Shown here: positions 24,649 through 33,454 of the stretch, piece by piece
Layout: each line of letters opens with the position of its first letter
Position numbering within the stretch: position 1 is the first letter of the stretch
Origin: Fulvia fulva
Lineage: Eukaryota; Ascomycota; Dothideomycetes; Mycosphaerellales; Mycosphaerellaceae
Length of the DNA stretch: 64,000 nucleotides
Assembly (NCBI RefSeq): GCF_020509005.1
Contig: NC_063014.1
Coordinates: forward strand, 4,712,001-4,776,000
Direction of reading: 5' to 3'
Position numbers and translations under genes: made by a program
Notes under the pieces: model-generated
The model's input: only the letters and a program-made list of their open reading frames with translations
Database searches by the model: none
What the model was told of the DNA's origin: nothing

Positions 24649-25287
24649 TAAGGAAGGAATCGTATTTAGTAAGCTAGCTACGAGATAAGGTAACAAGTCT
24701 TAACCGCGATTTCCTACTTATCTAGTACTACCGTATAGCCTCGTTTCGAGAGGTTAGCCCGGAGTAAAAGCTTCCCTCTACGCCCTCCCTCCCTGTTTAC
24801 TCCTTAAGCCAATATCTACCTCTATAGGCCTAAGCCCTTTAGTGCTCTCTATTAACCGACATGCGTATCCGTCCTCTCGGGCTATATAGATAGTGTTAGC
24901 CGTCGCTACTAGTGTACACTACGCCCTAGGTTTTAACGCCCTTCGCGTTACCGTAGCCTATCTCTAGAAAGCGGCCGTCTATACCTCGTAGGTTTGCTCG
25001 GGGCACACACTACGCCGGGTAGCGTACTCCTTACGTTTCTACCTACTAACTAATATAAAGTTCCTTATTACCCTGCCCTCGATCCTCCCCGATTATAGAA
25101 CTAATCCACTTGTATTATACGTCTTTTCCCCGTCCTAATAGCCGTCTTTTTCCTTGCTTAGGCTATCGTCTTTTCCTCGTCGCAATCTACTATATTAGAC
25201 TAGGTACGTTGTGTAGCGGGACAGGTAGTACCTTAGGCAAAACCCTCGTTCCTATACCGGGTGTTTAATAGGCCCTTATAGGCTTCG
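24649..25287 (-). other. Unclassified 5' part of LINE B, segment 1
   Basis: No similarity to the LINE A sequence or other repeats in this window. CpA and TpG are more frequent here than in the flanking repeats. Minus-strand translation shows Lys/Arg-rich pieces (repeats of gaaaaagacg near 25,130-25,180) that could be a LINE ORF1, but with stops. I cannot name it. Confidence 0.35.
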
Positions 25288-25642
25288 TGTTAGGAACCGC
25301 TGTACGTTATCCCAACCGGGCTTGGATCTTTGCAATGATGTCTCTGACTCGTTGAGAAGGTAGTGGTCCCAAACAGTATATGGTGTATACTTGAAATGAG
25401 TTGAGCACGAGGCTCCTATCTACTTGCAAAAGAGCGTCGTCTATATAGTGCCGTGTCTTGGCGTAACTGATCAAACTGATCAGACTGATCACTGAGCATA
25501 CTGATCAGACTGATCACTGAGTCATACTGATCAGACTGAGCGCTCAGTTGCCAAGGTCTCTGAGCTGATCAGTTTCGGATTCTCCCACTAGTGTCTAGGC
25601 ATCGATTGGTTGGCTGGAGCTTCCCCATACCGATCCGTAACA
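25288..25642 (-). repeat. Left LTR (3' LTR in element sense)
   Basis: 355 bp, tgttagg...ccgtaaca. Contains seven TGATCA palindromes between about 25,470 and 25,585. Appears identical to 27449-27803. Confidence 0.93.
25469..25577. repeat. TGATCA palindrome array in LTR
   Basis: Seven TGATCA sites, six of them as tandem actgatca units with linkers such as ctgagcat and ctgagtcat. In element sense it lies in the upstream (U3-like) half of the LTR, so an enhancer or protein-binding role is plausible. The other LTR has the same array. Confidence 0.75.
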
Positions 25643-25656
25643 CCATCCCCCTTCTA
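25643..25656 (-). promoter_or_regulatory. Polypurine tract of the Gag element
   Basis: Reading minus, tagaagggggatgg abuts the LTR start tgttacgg. This fits plus-strand priming and fixes the element's sense as minus. Confidence 0.7.
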
Positions 25657-25661
25657 GCTTA

Positions 25662-25676
25662 GTTCCGTCCCGGAAC
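25662..25676. promoter_or_regulatory. CCG-N3-CGG palindrome upstream of the antisense gene
   Basis: gttccgtcccggaac is a perfect 6-3-6 inverted repeat with CCG/CGG half sites, 46 bp before the ATG at 25723. Fungal zinc-cluster factors bind CGG/CCG half-site pairs, so it could be an operator. Chance is not excluded. Confidence 0.35.
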
Positions 25677-25722
25677 TTCTCACATAAGCCCGCTGTTCTT
25701 CATCGTTTGCCTGGGCATCGCA

Positions 25723-26395
25723 ATGTCTCCTCCTTCCATTTCTTCCAAAAGTTCCCTCCGTCGACAAGCCCTTGCTGTCGACATACAACGATCCGGTATC
25801 GAGATGGCCCCCTGCCATCACTGTCGGTCCGCTCGAGTCGCTGCCACCGAGCAGCGCCCAAAATGTGTCGTTTCGCCCCGGTCGGGAAAATGCTCGGAGT
25901 GTGTGAGGAAGGGTTACTCTGATTGCGACGTGACCTTATCCGCACCCGAGTGGACGAAGTTTCGCGACGTTCGTGATGGCCTCCAGCGAGACCTCGAGCG
26001 TGCGGAGGAGAAGGAGGTGGAGCTTCTCCATCAGCAGGCCGAGCTCGCTCAGCGCATTATTCGCCAAAAGGCGAAGAAGATCCGTCTTCGCAAACAGCTT
26101 CGCCTCGCGTCCGGCAAGGCCGACGACGCCGTAGCGAAGGAGCTCGAAGATCTCGAGGCGGCGGAGGAGGAAGAAGTGGAGGAGTCTGCTGGGGTGGAGA
26201 CCGCGTCGTCGTACAAGGAATTCGATCCTTGGCAGATGTCGGTCCAGGATTGGAACCAGCTGTGCGATCCTTCTTTTCCTTGGGTCGTGCCTCCTCTGGC
26301 CTCATCGTCGTAAGTTATTGTTCCAGTAGTCTTTTATCCGTTGCTGTTGTTGACTTCTGTGTCCTAGGTCATCAAATCAAGAAGCCGCTGTTTGA
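25723..26395 (+). CDS. Cysteine-rich coiled-coil protein encoded antisense within LTR element
   Basis: Exon 25723-26309 joins 26368-26395 across a 58-nt intron (GTAAGT donor, GTTGAC branch, CCTAG acceptor), giving 204 residues; without splicing it ends at 26313 (196 aa). Six cysteines at 31, 34, 48, 57, 60 and 68 form CX2CX13CX8CX2CX7C, like a stretched zinc-cluster motif. Residues about 85-155 form a charged heptad-like coiled coil ending in an acidic run. Trp residues mark the C-terminal part (EFDPW, SVQDW). ATG at 25804 (just before the first cysteine pair) is an alternative start. Its stop lies 25 bp from the Gag stop in tail-to-tail order. No RIP stops. Function unknown: DNA or RNA binding is only inferred. 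Confidence 0.75.
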
Positions 26396-26420
26396 TGCCT
26401 TTGTCGTCAGGTCGTTTCTG

Positions 26421-27422
26421 CTAGGCAGATTTCGAGAAGAAATCCTCGCATTCCTGGTACGTCTTTGTCGCTGTCGCCCGATCCATCGCATTGAACTCGC
26501 GGCTGACAACATTCTTCTTTGGACAGTCTCTAGCATAGTGGCCTTTCTTTCCACATGCATAGCAAGTTAGATCTCTTGTTAACTGCTTGCTTCGTCCGCG
26601 CCTTTCCGTGGCGTCGAGTTCCATTGGATCTCCATAATCAGGGTCGTGACTTCTGGCCTTGAAGCCCCCTCTTCCGCCTCTCGCGGGTCTCTGGAATCCA
26701 GGCTGTACGAATCGGTCGTACTTCAATTCCTGGAGTCTCTCGTCGATTTCCTTTGCAGCCTTGACCATCGCGGCCAAGCTGGTGAGACTGGAGTTTCGAG
26801 ATAATTCGGCTTTGACGTTGTCCTTCAAGCCTAGGTAGAACTGGGAACGAAACGCTGCGTCGTTCCACTCGAGGTCGGCGGCATATCCTTGGAACTCAGA
26901 GGCGTATACGGCGACTGAGGTGTTTTGTCGGAGTTGTCGGATATGTCGGTCGGCATGAACCTCCTCGTTAGGTACCCCGTAGAGATCATTCAGTTTGATC
27001 TCGAACTCATCGTAGTCGGCAAATATCTTCCGGGTTTCTGTCTTCGGGTTGTCTCCTTCGTCCTGGTTGTTGAGCCAGTCTTTGAGGTATGGTCTGAATC
27101 CCCGGGCTGCCCTGCCCCTTAGGAAGGATGCGGCGTACAAGACCTTAGAGGCCTCGCCATTAAACTGTTGGGCGTTGAAGTAGAGGTACAGCTGAACCTG
27201 CAGCTGAAAAGCCTCCAGCTTCCCTTGTGTCCCATCGAACGTCTCCGGTGGTGACACCTTAGGTGCCTTGGTGAACTCGTGCATGCTGTTCGAGCTTGCA
27301 GAGGGTGTTGATCGTTTTCCGCTTCCAGTAATCGACATTTCGCTCATTCGTTCCGTGATGCCAGTTGACTGTGGCTGTTGTCGTGACGGACTCCGGGTAG
27401 CGTCTCTCCCAGACATATACAA
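26421..27422 (-). CDS. Gag protein of the non-autonomous LTR element
   Basis: Intact 333-aa Gag. A Ser-rich N-terminus is followed by a Retrotrans_gag-like capsid domain (about 58-235: FDGTQGKLEAFQLQVQLYL and YASEFQGYAADLEWNDAAF-type blocks). An RGG-like basic linker (about 246-256) and one CCHC zinc knuckle come next, with C287, C290, H295 and C300 (CYACGKKGHYARDC). It would package element RNA. It ends in its own stop with no frameshift into pol, because pol is missing. Start chosen at 27422, 27 bp inside the LTR border. The clean frame in a RIP-saturated region supports recent arrival. Confidence 0.93.
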   Translation of the reverse strand: MYMSGRDATRSPSRQQPQSTGITERMSEMSITGSGKRSTPSASSNSMHEFTKAPKVSPPETFDGTQGKLEAFQLQVQLYLYFNAQQFNGEASKVLYAASFLRGRAARGFRPYLKDWLNNQDEGDNPKTETRKIFADYDEFEIKLNDLYGVPNEEVHADRHIRQLRQNTSVAVYASEFQGYAADLEWNDAAFRSQFYLGLKDNVKAELSRNSSLTSLAAMVKAAKEIDERLQELKYDRFVQPGFQRPARGGRGGFKARSHDPDYGDPMELDATERRGRSKQLTRDLTCYACGKKGHYARDCPKKNVVSREFNAMDRATATKTYQECEDFFSKSA

Positions 27423-27448
27423 AGGGCCCTGGTGGTGGTGCTCAAAGT

Positions 27449-27803
27449 TGTTAGGAACCGCTGTACGTTATCCCAACCGGGCTTGGATCTTTGCAATGAT
27501 GTCTCTGACTCGTTGAGAAGGTAGTGGTCCCAAACAGTATATGGTGTATACTTGAAATGAGTTGAGCACGAGGCTCCTATCTACTTGCAAAAGAGCGTCG
27601 TCTATATAGTGCCGTGTCTTGGCGTAACTGATCAAACTGATCAGACTGATCACTGAGCATACTGATCAGACTGATCACTGAGTCATACTGATCAGACTGA
27701 GCGCTCAGTTGCCAAGGTCTCTGAGCTGATCAGTTTCGGATTCTCCCACTAGTGTCTAGGCATCGATTGGTTGGCTGGAGCTTCCCCATACCGATCCGTA
27801 ACA
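27449..27803 (-). repeat. Right LTR (5' LTR in element sense)
   Basis: 355 bp, same sequence as 25288-25642 by eye, followed by cttcg. Confidence 0.93.
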
Positions 27804-28247
27804 CTTCGTCGCGTGTCTACCTACCTACCGTATTGCCCGCTAGTAAACACTAGATTGTTTCGTAGTCCGCTCGACGCCGTCGTATAGTCCGCTTAGTTGT
27901 TGTTCTATAGTCCGCTCGTCTAATGTTCGTCGCTTAGCCCGCTTAGTTTACGGTCTCCGGAGGTGAAAATTCTGTACTTATACTAGAGGTGTCCTATCGA
28001 GCGTATAGGCCACGGTTCCGCGCCCTTCTTATACGTAGAAAGAAGAGGGACTCGCTCCCGACACGAGTACACGCTCGTCGGATAGTTTTTATACCCGTTT
28101 TACTAGTAGTCCTCTATTCGCCGCGGCTTCGCCTACGTTACGCGCCCGTCGCGCCTACGACGCTCTAGCGTAAGAATACTTAGCTCTCTCGTAGCTAGAC
28201 AAGAGGTTCGTAGCCGACACTACGTATAGGTAATTCTCGTCGTCGAC
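27804..28247 (-). other. Unclassified 5' part of LINE B, segment 2
   Basis: Continues segment 1 after the LTR element. Near 27,860-27,950 it has loose repeats of tagtccgct spaced irregularly. It ends exactly at the 15-bp target duplication, so it is the 5' terminus of LINE B. No named similarity. Confidence 0.35.
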
Positions 28248-28262
28248 TATTAGTAATATATA

Positions 28263-28900
28263 GGCGTACCGCCTTACTTGCCTTCGGAGGGGGTTAATTC
28301 TTACCTACTACTACTATTGCCTATATAGTTAGTCTCTAGGCTGCCTTCTATATTACTTGTTAGATTGTCTTCGGGATTTAGTATAATAGCGCTTTTAGCA
28401 CTCCTAGTAGCTATACTATAGTGTTCTTATATATCCGGGCTAGGTGTTCGTTATCCCCTAGCAAGTTTTCCGCCTCCGTATATAGGGTCGTCTACGCTAT
28501 ATTGTTTTTCGTTAGCCTCTACTTTCTATATAGTAGGCCTTAGCTTATGTCCTAGGTTTTTTCTTAGTTTGTTCCCCGGTTTAACTCTTAGTATAGAATG
28601 TTCGTAAGGCTATAGCTCTCGTTAGTTGCTATCCTTCGCTACTATTCGGGGTCGCGCTTCCTAATTAGGCAGTTGGCCTCCGTAACTAGGTAATTCTAGG
28701 GTCTGCCTTTAGGGGAAAGGGACCTTAGTTTTAGGGTTCTTTATACTACGATTACGCCGTCGCTAGCGTAGGCGGGTCGCTACTACTTAAGTAGATTGCT
28801 CGTCTTAATAAGGGCTATCGAATAAATAGTCCTCGTCGGTGTTCCCGTCTAGGTATATCGAGCTAATACTAAGTTAGATATATAGATATTATAGTAGAAG
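28263..28900 (-). repeat. LINE A 5' end, second monomer and leader
   Basis: 28263-28842 matches 22247-22830 closely; 28843-28900 is a distinct leader that ends at the target duplication of LINE A. Confidence 0.6.
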
Positions 28901-29252
28901 TAACGCGTATATAGAGGCGTATTCTATAGATAGCTATAGGTTGCTTATTTTAGACGGCTATAAGAGCTATTTAAACTAGGGTTTTAAGGACTACTATCTA
29001 GACTATAAGATCCTTACGCTCTATATACCGGCGTATTCGTCGTATATCCTATAGCCTCTTAACGTAGTTTGTTTTACGCCGTTAAAGCTAAAGTACTTAT
29101 AACGCGTATAGGACTTAGCGCGTTACCTCGTCTTCTATATTAATAAAGAAACCTTCCTTCCGGCGTTCAAAGACGCCTTTTTCGACGTATTTACCGCGTT
29201 AAACTATAAGAAGGCCTTTAAGGCTATAGGGTTAGTTCCTATTAACGCGTAA

Positions 29253-30411
29253 GATAATATTACGGAAAGCTAAACAGAATATAGCATTATACTAGAGGCT
29301 TACTACGTCTATATAGGGGGCGGACTTTTAGTAGTTATAACTTCTATATACGGCTATTATACGGCCAGTCCTTACCTATAGTAGCTAAGTATAGTCCTTA
29401 GGCGAGAGGGCCTGCCTATCGAAGGGACTCGTCGCGCCGCTAGCGAAGATCCAAAACTAATGCCTAAGGAAGGTTACCGGGGTATATAAGTCGATACTAA
29501 TAAGGATGCTTAAGTACGAGACCGCTATACCGCCGATCGACCTATATATCTAGGGACTACGGACCTCCTACTTAGGCAAGTGGGCATAGTACCTAGTATA
29601 GAAGGTCGTCGCTAGTATAGTCGTAAAGGCCCGCGAATTAGTACTAGCGTATAAGGGTATTCGACCCGGAAACGAGCCGAACTACCGGGTAAGGGACGAA
29701 TAGCTAGTAATATAATAGGAGGGTAAGAGATCGTTTATAGAGTAACTATAGAAGGAGAGGTAGAACAACTAGGTTATAGGGTATAGTAGACGCCCTTAGC
29801 TAGTAGGACAACCTAAGGAATAGTTAGCTACAAAATCCGCGGTTAAGTACCCCCCGAAGCTTATCTACTACCGCCTTACGAGGGTATAGAGTAGTATAGT
29901 AACCTAACTACGGAGCGAACATATCGGCCTCTAGGGGTACCTATTATAGAGGAAGGTTCTAGAATATACGAATACTAGCTATCCCTACGGCTATTACTCC
30001 TAGAATATATAGTACGTACTCCTCGTCTATCCGAGGTAGTCGCTAGGAAGGGGGGAGTAGATAGTAAAGGTAAGGAACCGGACGATTCGGGTACTTCTTA
30101 ATAACGTTAAGAACCTACGGCGTATTACGAACTAGATACTAGAGAAGGGCTAGCTAGAATAGTACCGCCTAGTAGGAGTAGTATAGGAAGAGAGGATACG
30201 ACGTAGCGCGACGAGACCGGCTAGGAGCGGGGGCTAACGGGGTAGTAATATAGACTATATATATTTAGAGGGAAACCTAATCTAGATAAGGAGAGGTCGG
30301 GGCGGGAAGGGTTTTCACCTATTCGGGTCTCCCTTTATATATAATAATAGATATATACCTATATAGGCCGAATAGGGTCCTAGAATAGGGGAAAAACAAA
30401 TCTATCTATCT
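29253..30411 (+). mobile_element. 5'-truncated LINE of the second family
   Basis: Matches the last 1.16 kb of the LINE at 61,950-63,113, ending in a (tcta)n tail. Flanks attaacgcgtaa (29241-29252) and attaacgagtaa (30412-30423) differ at one base and look like its target duplication within the Fot1-like copy 2. Its RIP load is slightly heavier than that of the 61.9-kb copy. Confidence 0.75.
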
Positions 30412-30423
30412 ATTAACGAGTAA

Positions 30424-31036
30424 TTAGTACTTGATCGCCTTGATATAAGCCTACGAACTCTACTAGGACTACCCCTACCTTAGACGACATTATAGTAGTC
30501 TTAAACTCCGAGCAATTTAAAGGAGTTTACGTCGTGATCTAAGCTTATATACGACGCTATACTAAGCAACTCTAAAACAGCTTATAATAGCTTCTCTCAG
30601 CTTATAAAAGGCGGCGAAGTAATACTATAAGAGAATACGCTTCTTAGAGCTTGTAACTCTAAGCTTAAACGATAAGTTAAGATTCTTATAAAGCGTCGAT
30701 CTCGTAAATAAAAGCGTCTCTAGTACGGCGGGGTCTTAGAGTATAGAGTTGGCTCGTTATAGGTAGTCGTCGAGTTGTCAAAGGCTATAGAATAGTTAAA
30801 GAAGAGTCGTAGGTTAGAGGGTACGAAAGAGGGCTAGCTAAGTAGACGGCGGTATAGTAACTACGGTCGGACTAGCTATAACGTACGAACGTGCTAGGAA
30901 GAGAAAGAGAACAATTCTGAATCGGATGAGAGTATTGAGTTCACTAGTTCCCTAATTAATAGTAGTGAAAACGATTAATAAAGAATGCGAGTTAGTCGTG
31001 CCAAGACAAAACTCCCAGCTCACTAGTGCTTTACGT
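30424..31036 (+). pseudogene. Fot1 copy 2 transposase C-terminal remnant
   Basis: The frame resumes after the LINE fragment: TRTTPTLDD, then a Lys/Arg-rich C-terminal tail, ending at the inverted terminus. Several TAG/TAA interruptions. Confidence 0.6.
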
Positions 31037-31038
31037 TA

Positions 31039-33454
31039 CCTATAGCTAGCTAGTACTTCTATGTACTATCATATTTACTAGGCCTTGATTTATATGATGA
31101 CAAAGCTTTCTTCCATAACTATAGTATGGCATTGGGCAGCACTATCGAAACGTGGGCCAGGGCAAAGATACACCAGACAAGCCATGTTGTATATCTGCTG
31201 TCGGTCTGTTACTTTGATTTCATTGCCACAGTCTTACCGCTGCCGGTACTACAAAGACCTGTGTCAAGGACATTACGAGCTTGGCACCGACGACAATGAG
31301 AGACGTTTCCGGCGTTTACGTTGCTCCGATCGCTAGCGCCACTCTTAAAGATATGCCCTCCCAACAACATGCAGAGCCGTTCTCGTGACGCTCGCCGCGA
31401 GCCGTCTCCGCTGCGCACATATGCCCCATCTCAGCACTTCAATAGTAGTCGATAACGTAGCAAAGGATGGCGTAAACCCCAACCGGCTTGGTACCAAGAT
31501 TCAAGTCGTACGTTTCGTTGAACGGTACACCGACCGGGATGGTGCCCTCCTTGTTACCATAGGCACGGCACTGGACGGCAAAGATGTCGACATTCCAAGC
31601 ATCACCGGCGAAACGAAGGCTGGTCAGAAAAGCCTCAGTCCCTTCCAGGGCAACCAAGAGCTTGTTGATGTTGGCGGCAGTGACAGCACAGGCTTTTGGA
31701 TCTGCTGGACTGGAGCCGCAGATTTCGATGGCGACGCCCATGCGCGGTGGCTACGGAGACGATGAGCAAGGGCCCATGTAGTGCTATGGACTGTACTCAC
31801 TTCTGCGGCAGCCCGGAAGGCTGCGGACGAGACGGCCAAAGAGGCGGCGAATAGTGCTGCGAGCTTGGAAATGTACATTTTGCTACTCTGTAGACTTTTC
31901 TCGATCTGTTGATGCGTAGATGTTGGTCTTGTCGCGAGGTCGTCTGGTAACGGGACAGACTTTCCCGGAGGAGCACTCCACAGATATATCGCTGGTCTAG
32001 CAGAGCCGCTCGACGTTCCATCTTGCCTGGTTTCATCGTCTCCCTGGTGGTCGTGCTGATCGCAAATTAAACCACCGGGGCCTCGTTCAAAGCGGTACAC
32101 TGATGTCGGTCTCCTGCTTCAGATAGATTCTGTGACTGGTGGGTTTCGTCGGCCGGGAAGGTAGTGACTTAGCAAAAGATGGCAAACTTGATGCTGTAGC
32201 ATAATCAAGCTACATTTCGCTTTGCAAATCATGGGCCCTTGCAATGCAGCATCGGCGTACTGTGGGTGACTGCGCATGACCACGTACGATGGTCGTAGCC
32301 AAGTAGGGTTCACAATGGGCACAAACATTTGTGTGCTGCGCTAATGGGCCTGTCATATTGTACACTGCAGTTACCAAGACGGCAGTTTTGTGATGTGATT
32401 CCGCGCGTTGTTAGTACCCTGCGGAGTCTTAAAGCGAGCATAAGGCAGAAGGCTTCGAGCACGAGCGCTGGCCGAGAGAAGAGCAGGGACTTCCAACATG
32501 GAAGCTGTCACACAGGGTCGGTAGCAGTGACAGAATGTAGTCGGTGACAAACACTGCGTGCTGTGCTCGCATGTAGGGCTCGATTTGTCAGGGCGACACC
32601 ATTTCTGTTGCTTTGCAGCAATGCTTGGCGATGTTCCCGCGGATCACAGTGCCATCTTCCCAAACAATGATGTTTTGCAGCGAAGGCCGCGGACGCTGCG
32701 ATGGTTGGTGATGCGGTGCCTCTGGTAGAAGCGATGGTATACTCAGTCGACCTCGGACCTGCATAGCCCAAGGCCGGAAGCAACAATGAGCCATTACTGG
32801 CACAGTCGACTGCTGAACCACAGCTCGTGAGTTAGAACGCTTGCAAGAATACCGGACCCAGCTAGGATTCTCGTCGTCGCGCATCTTCGCAACATTTTGT
32901 ATCTGCCCAATATCTAGGGGCAGTACCATCGGACAGTGCCCTCGGGAAGGCTATTGATTGCCCATTAATTTTGAAAATGTGCTGTTGGCGGTTGTGAACC
33001 TCCAAGAGTAAGCGCAGCGGTGTGAAGCTCTATTGACTAGCCCGGCCTTCGAGGAGGGCGTGAAACACACGCCCGACTTACTATCCGAGTTTAGCCAACA
33101 GTATACTCTACGACACACTAGCATATATAGTCTTGATTACGAGTTCGCCAACAGGCACAGCTCGGTAGGTCCTACCTCCATTATCAGACCAGGTGGGTTG
33201 CACAAGCCATGAAATGTTCATGGAAGCTAGCTTGCACCCCACGGGTCTGACAGCTGAACGCGCTTTTCAGGGTTGCCTACAAAGTTAGCTACTAAAACGA
33301 CCTTCGAGTCGCTGTCGCGATCCAAGCGTGCACATGGGCAACAGCCTATCATCAAAACTTGAGGCCACGTACGCTAAGAATCAGGTGACTGATTAGTCAC
33401 CTATAGCCTCTTTAAGAGCAACACTCGTCTGTTCTAGATAGACACATATAATAT
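31039..33454. other. Unique-sequence island between repeat clusters
   Basis: About 2.4 kb with normal CpA/TpG frequency: 32221-32280 has 6 CA and 9 TG by eye, against 0 and 1 in 8161-8220. Apart from the small secreted protein gene below I can support no gene. Open frames near 32,119-32,930 show no recognisable features. The island was probably joined to 9,042-9,617 before Fot1 copy 2 inserted. Confidence 0.6.
31439..31878 (-). CDS. Small secreted protein, candidate effector
   Basis: Exon 31878-31801 joins 31750-31439 across a 50-nt intron (GTGAGT donor, CGTAG acceptor), in frame, 129 residues. The first exon is almost exactly a signal peptide (MYISKLAALFAASLAVSSA, likely cut near residue 19). 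The mature part of about 105-110 residues has four cysteines (37, 47, 87, 123) that could form two disulfides, and one NET glycosylation sequon at 104. The start has AAA before ATG. No family recognised. Small, secreted, cysteine-bearing and isolated among RIP-altered repeats, it matches the profile of plant-pathogen effectors, but host and expression are unknown. A 100-codon frame starting at 31741 without the signal exon is the weaker alternative. Confidence 0.65.

Larger units (their letters stand above)
25288..27803 (-). mobile_element. Young non-autonomous LTR retrotransposon with Gag and an antisense gene
   Basis: 2,516 bp bounded by 355-bp LTRs that look identical by eye, with target duplication cttcg at 25283-25287 and 27804-27808. 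Sense is minus: an intact 333-aa Gag at 26421-27422 and a purine tract (tagaagggggatgg, reading minus) right before the LTR at 25642. There is no protease, RT or integrase. Instead a complete plus-strand gene occupies the rest. No RIP signature, unlike every surrounding repeat. It must rely on enzymes of another element. I see no obvious tRNA-3'-end primer site after the LTR at 27448. Confidence 0.9.
22885..28247 (-). mobile_element. LINE B: second Tad-like LINE copy with unusual 5' part
   Basis: The 15-bp target duplication tattagtaatatata occurs at 22870-22884 and 28248-28262, inside the 5' monomers of LINE A. The 3' tail and about 1.76 kb (22885-24648) match the 3' part of LINE A, including the RT motif region. 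The remaining own sequence (24649-25287 plus 27804-28247, about 1.08 kb) has no counterpart in LINE A. It is carried up to the duplication, so it belongs to the inserted unit. RIP is heavy in the matching part and milder in the rest. Confidence 0.75.
10504..28900 (-). mobile_element. LINE A: Tad-like non-LTR retrotransposon (minus), split by two insertions
   Basis: The 15-bp target-site duplication taacgcgtatataga is found at 10489-10503 and 28901-28915, inside the Fot1-like transposase frame. Own DNA is 10504-14018, 21245-22884 and 28263-28900, about 5.8 kb. The 3' end lies at the left, with a gata-type simple tail instead of poly(A). Minus-strand domains in order: ORF1 area (about 21,400-22,200), apurinic-type endonuclease (LGDFN near 13,590) and reverse transcriptase with FVDD at about 11,978-11,992. 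All are broken by RIP-type stops. Confidence 0.85.
9618..31036 (+). mobile_element. Fot1/pogo-type transposon, copy 2, split by nested insertions
   Basis: Left end acgtaaagcactagtaagct at 9618 matches the inverted right end agctcactagtgctttacgt finishing at 31036, with TA on both sides. Its own DNA is 9618-10503, 28916-29252 and about 30424-31036, roughly 1.84 kb in all; the rest is inserted elements. Plus-strand transposase pieces are LDLDS near 9,940, YNFDKTGF at about 10,190-10,216, RLLILDGYKSYL at about 28,938-28,972 and PLNVVCFTPLK near 29,050-29,090. In the last block the usual catalytic Asp reads Asn, which a TGA to TAA-type change would explain. A second family from copy 1: the end units differ (cactagtaagctag repeated at the left end). 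Confidence 0.85.

Noticed and set aside
24649..25287. Ribosomal RNA fragment as the foreign part of LINE B
   Set aside because: I looked for conserved rRNA-like stretches and found none I could recognise; left as unclassified.
25307..25492. 61-codon minus-strand frame in the LTR, repeated at 27468-27653
   Set aside because: It lies in both LTRs and shows no protein features; most likely a chance frame in regulatory sequence.
25469..25577. CRISPR-like regular repeats
   Set aside because: Repeats are only 6-8 bp palindromes with 2-14 bp linkers inside an LTR of a eukaryotic element; no array or cas gene.
32119..32929. Frames of 69-113 codons in the unique island
   Set aside because: No start context, introns or recognisable composition; they overlap on both strands and could be chance.
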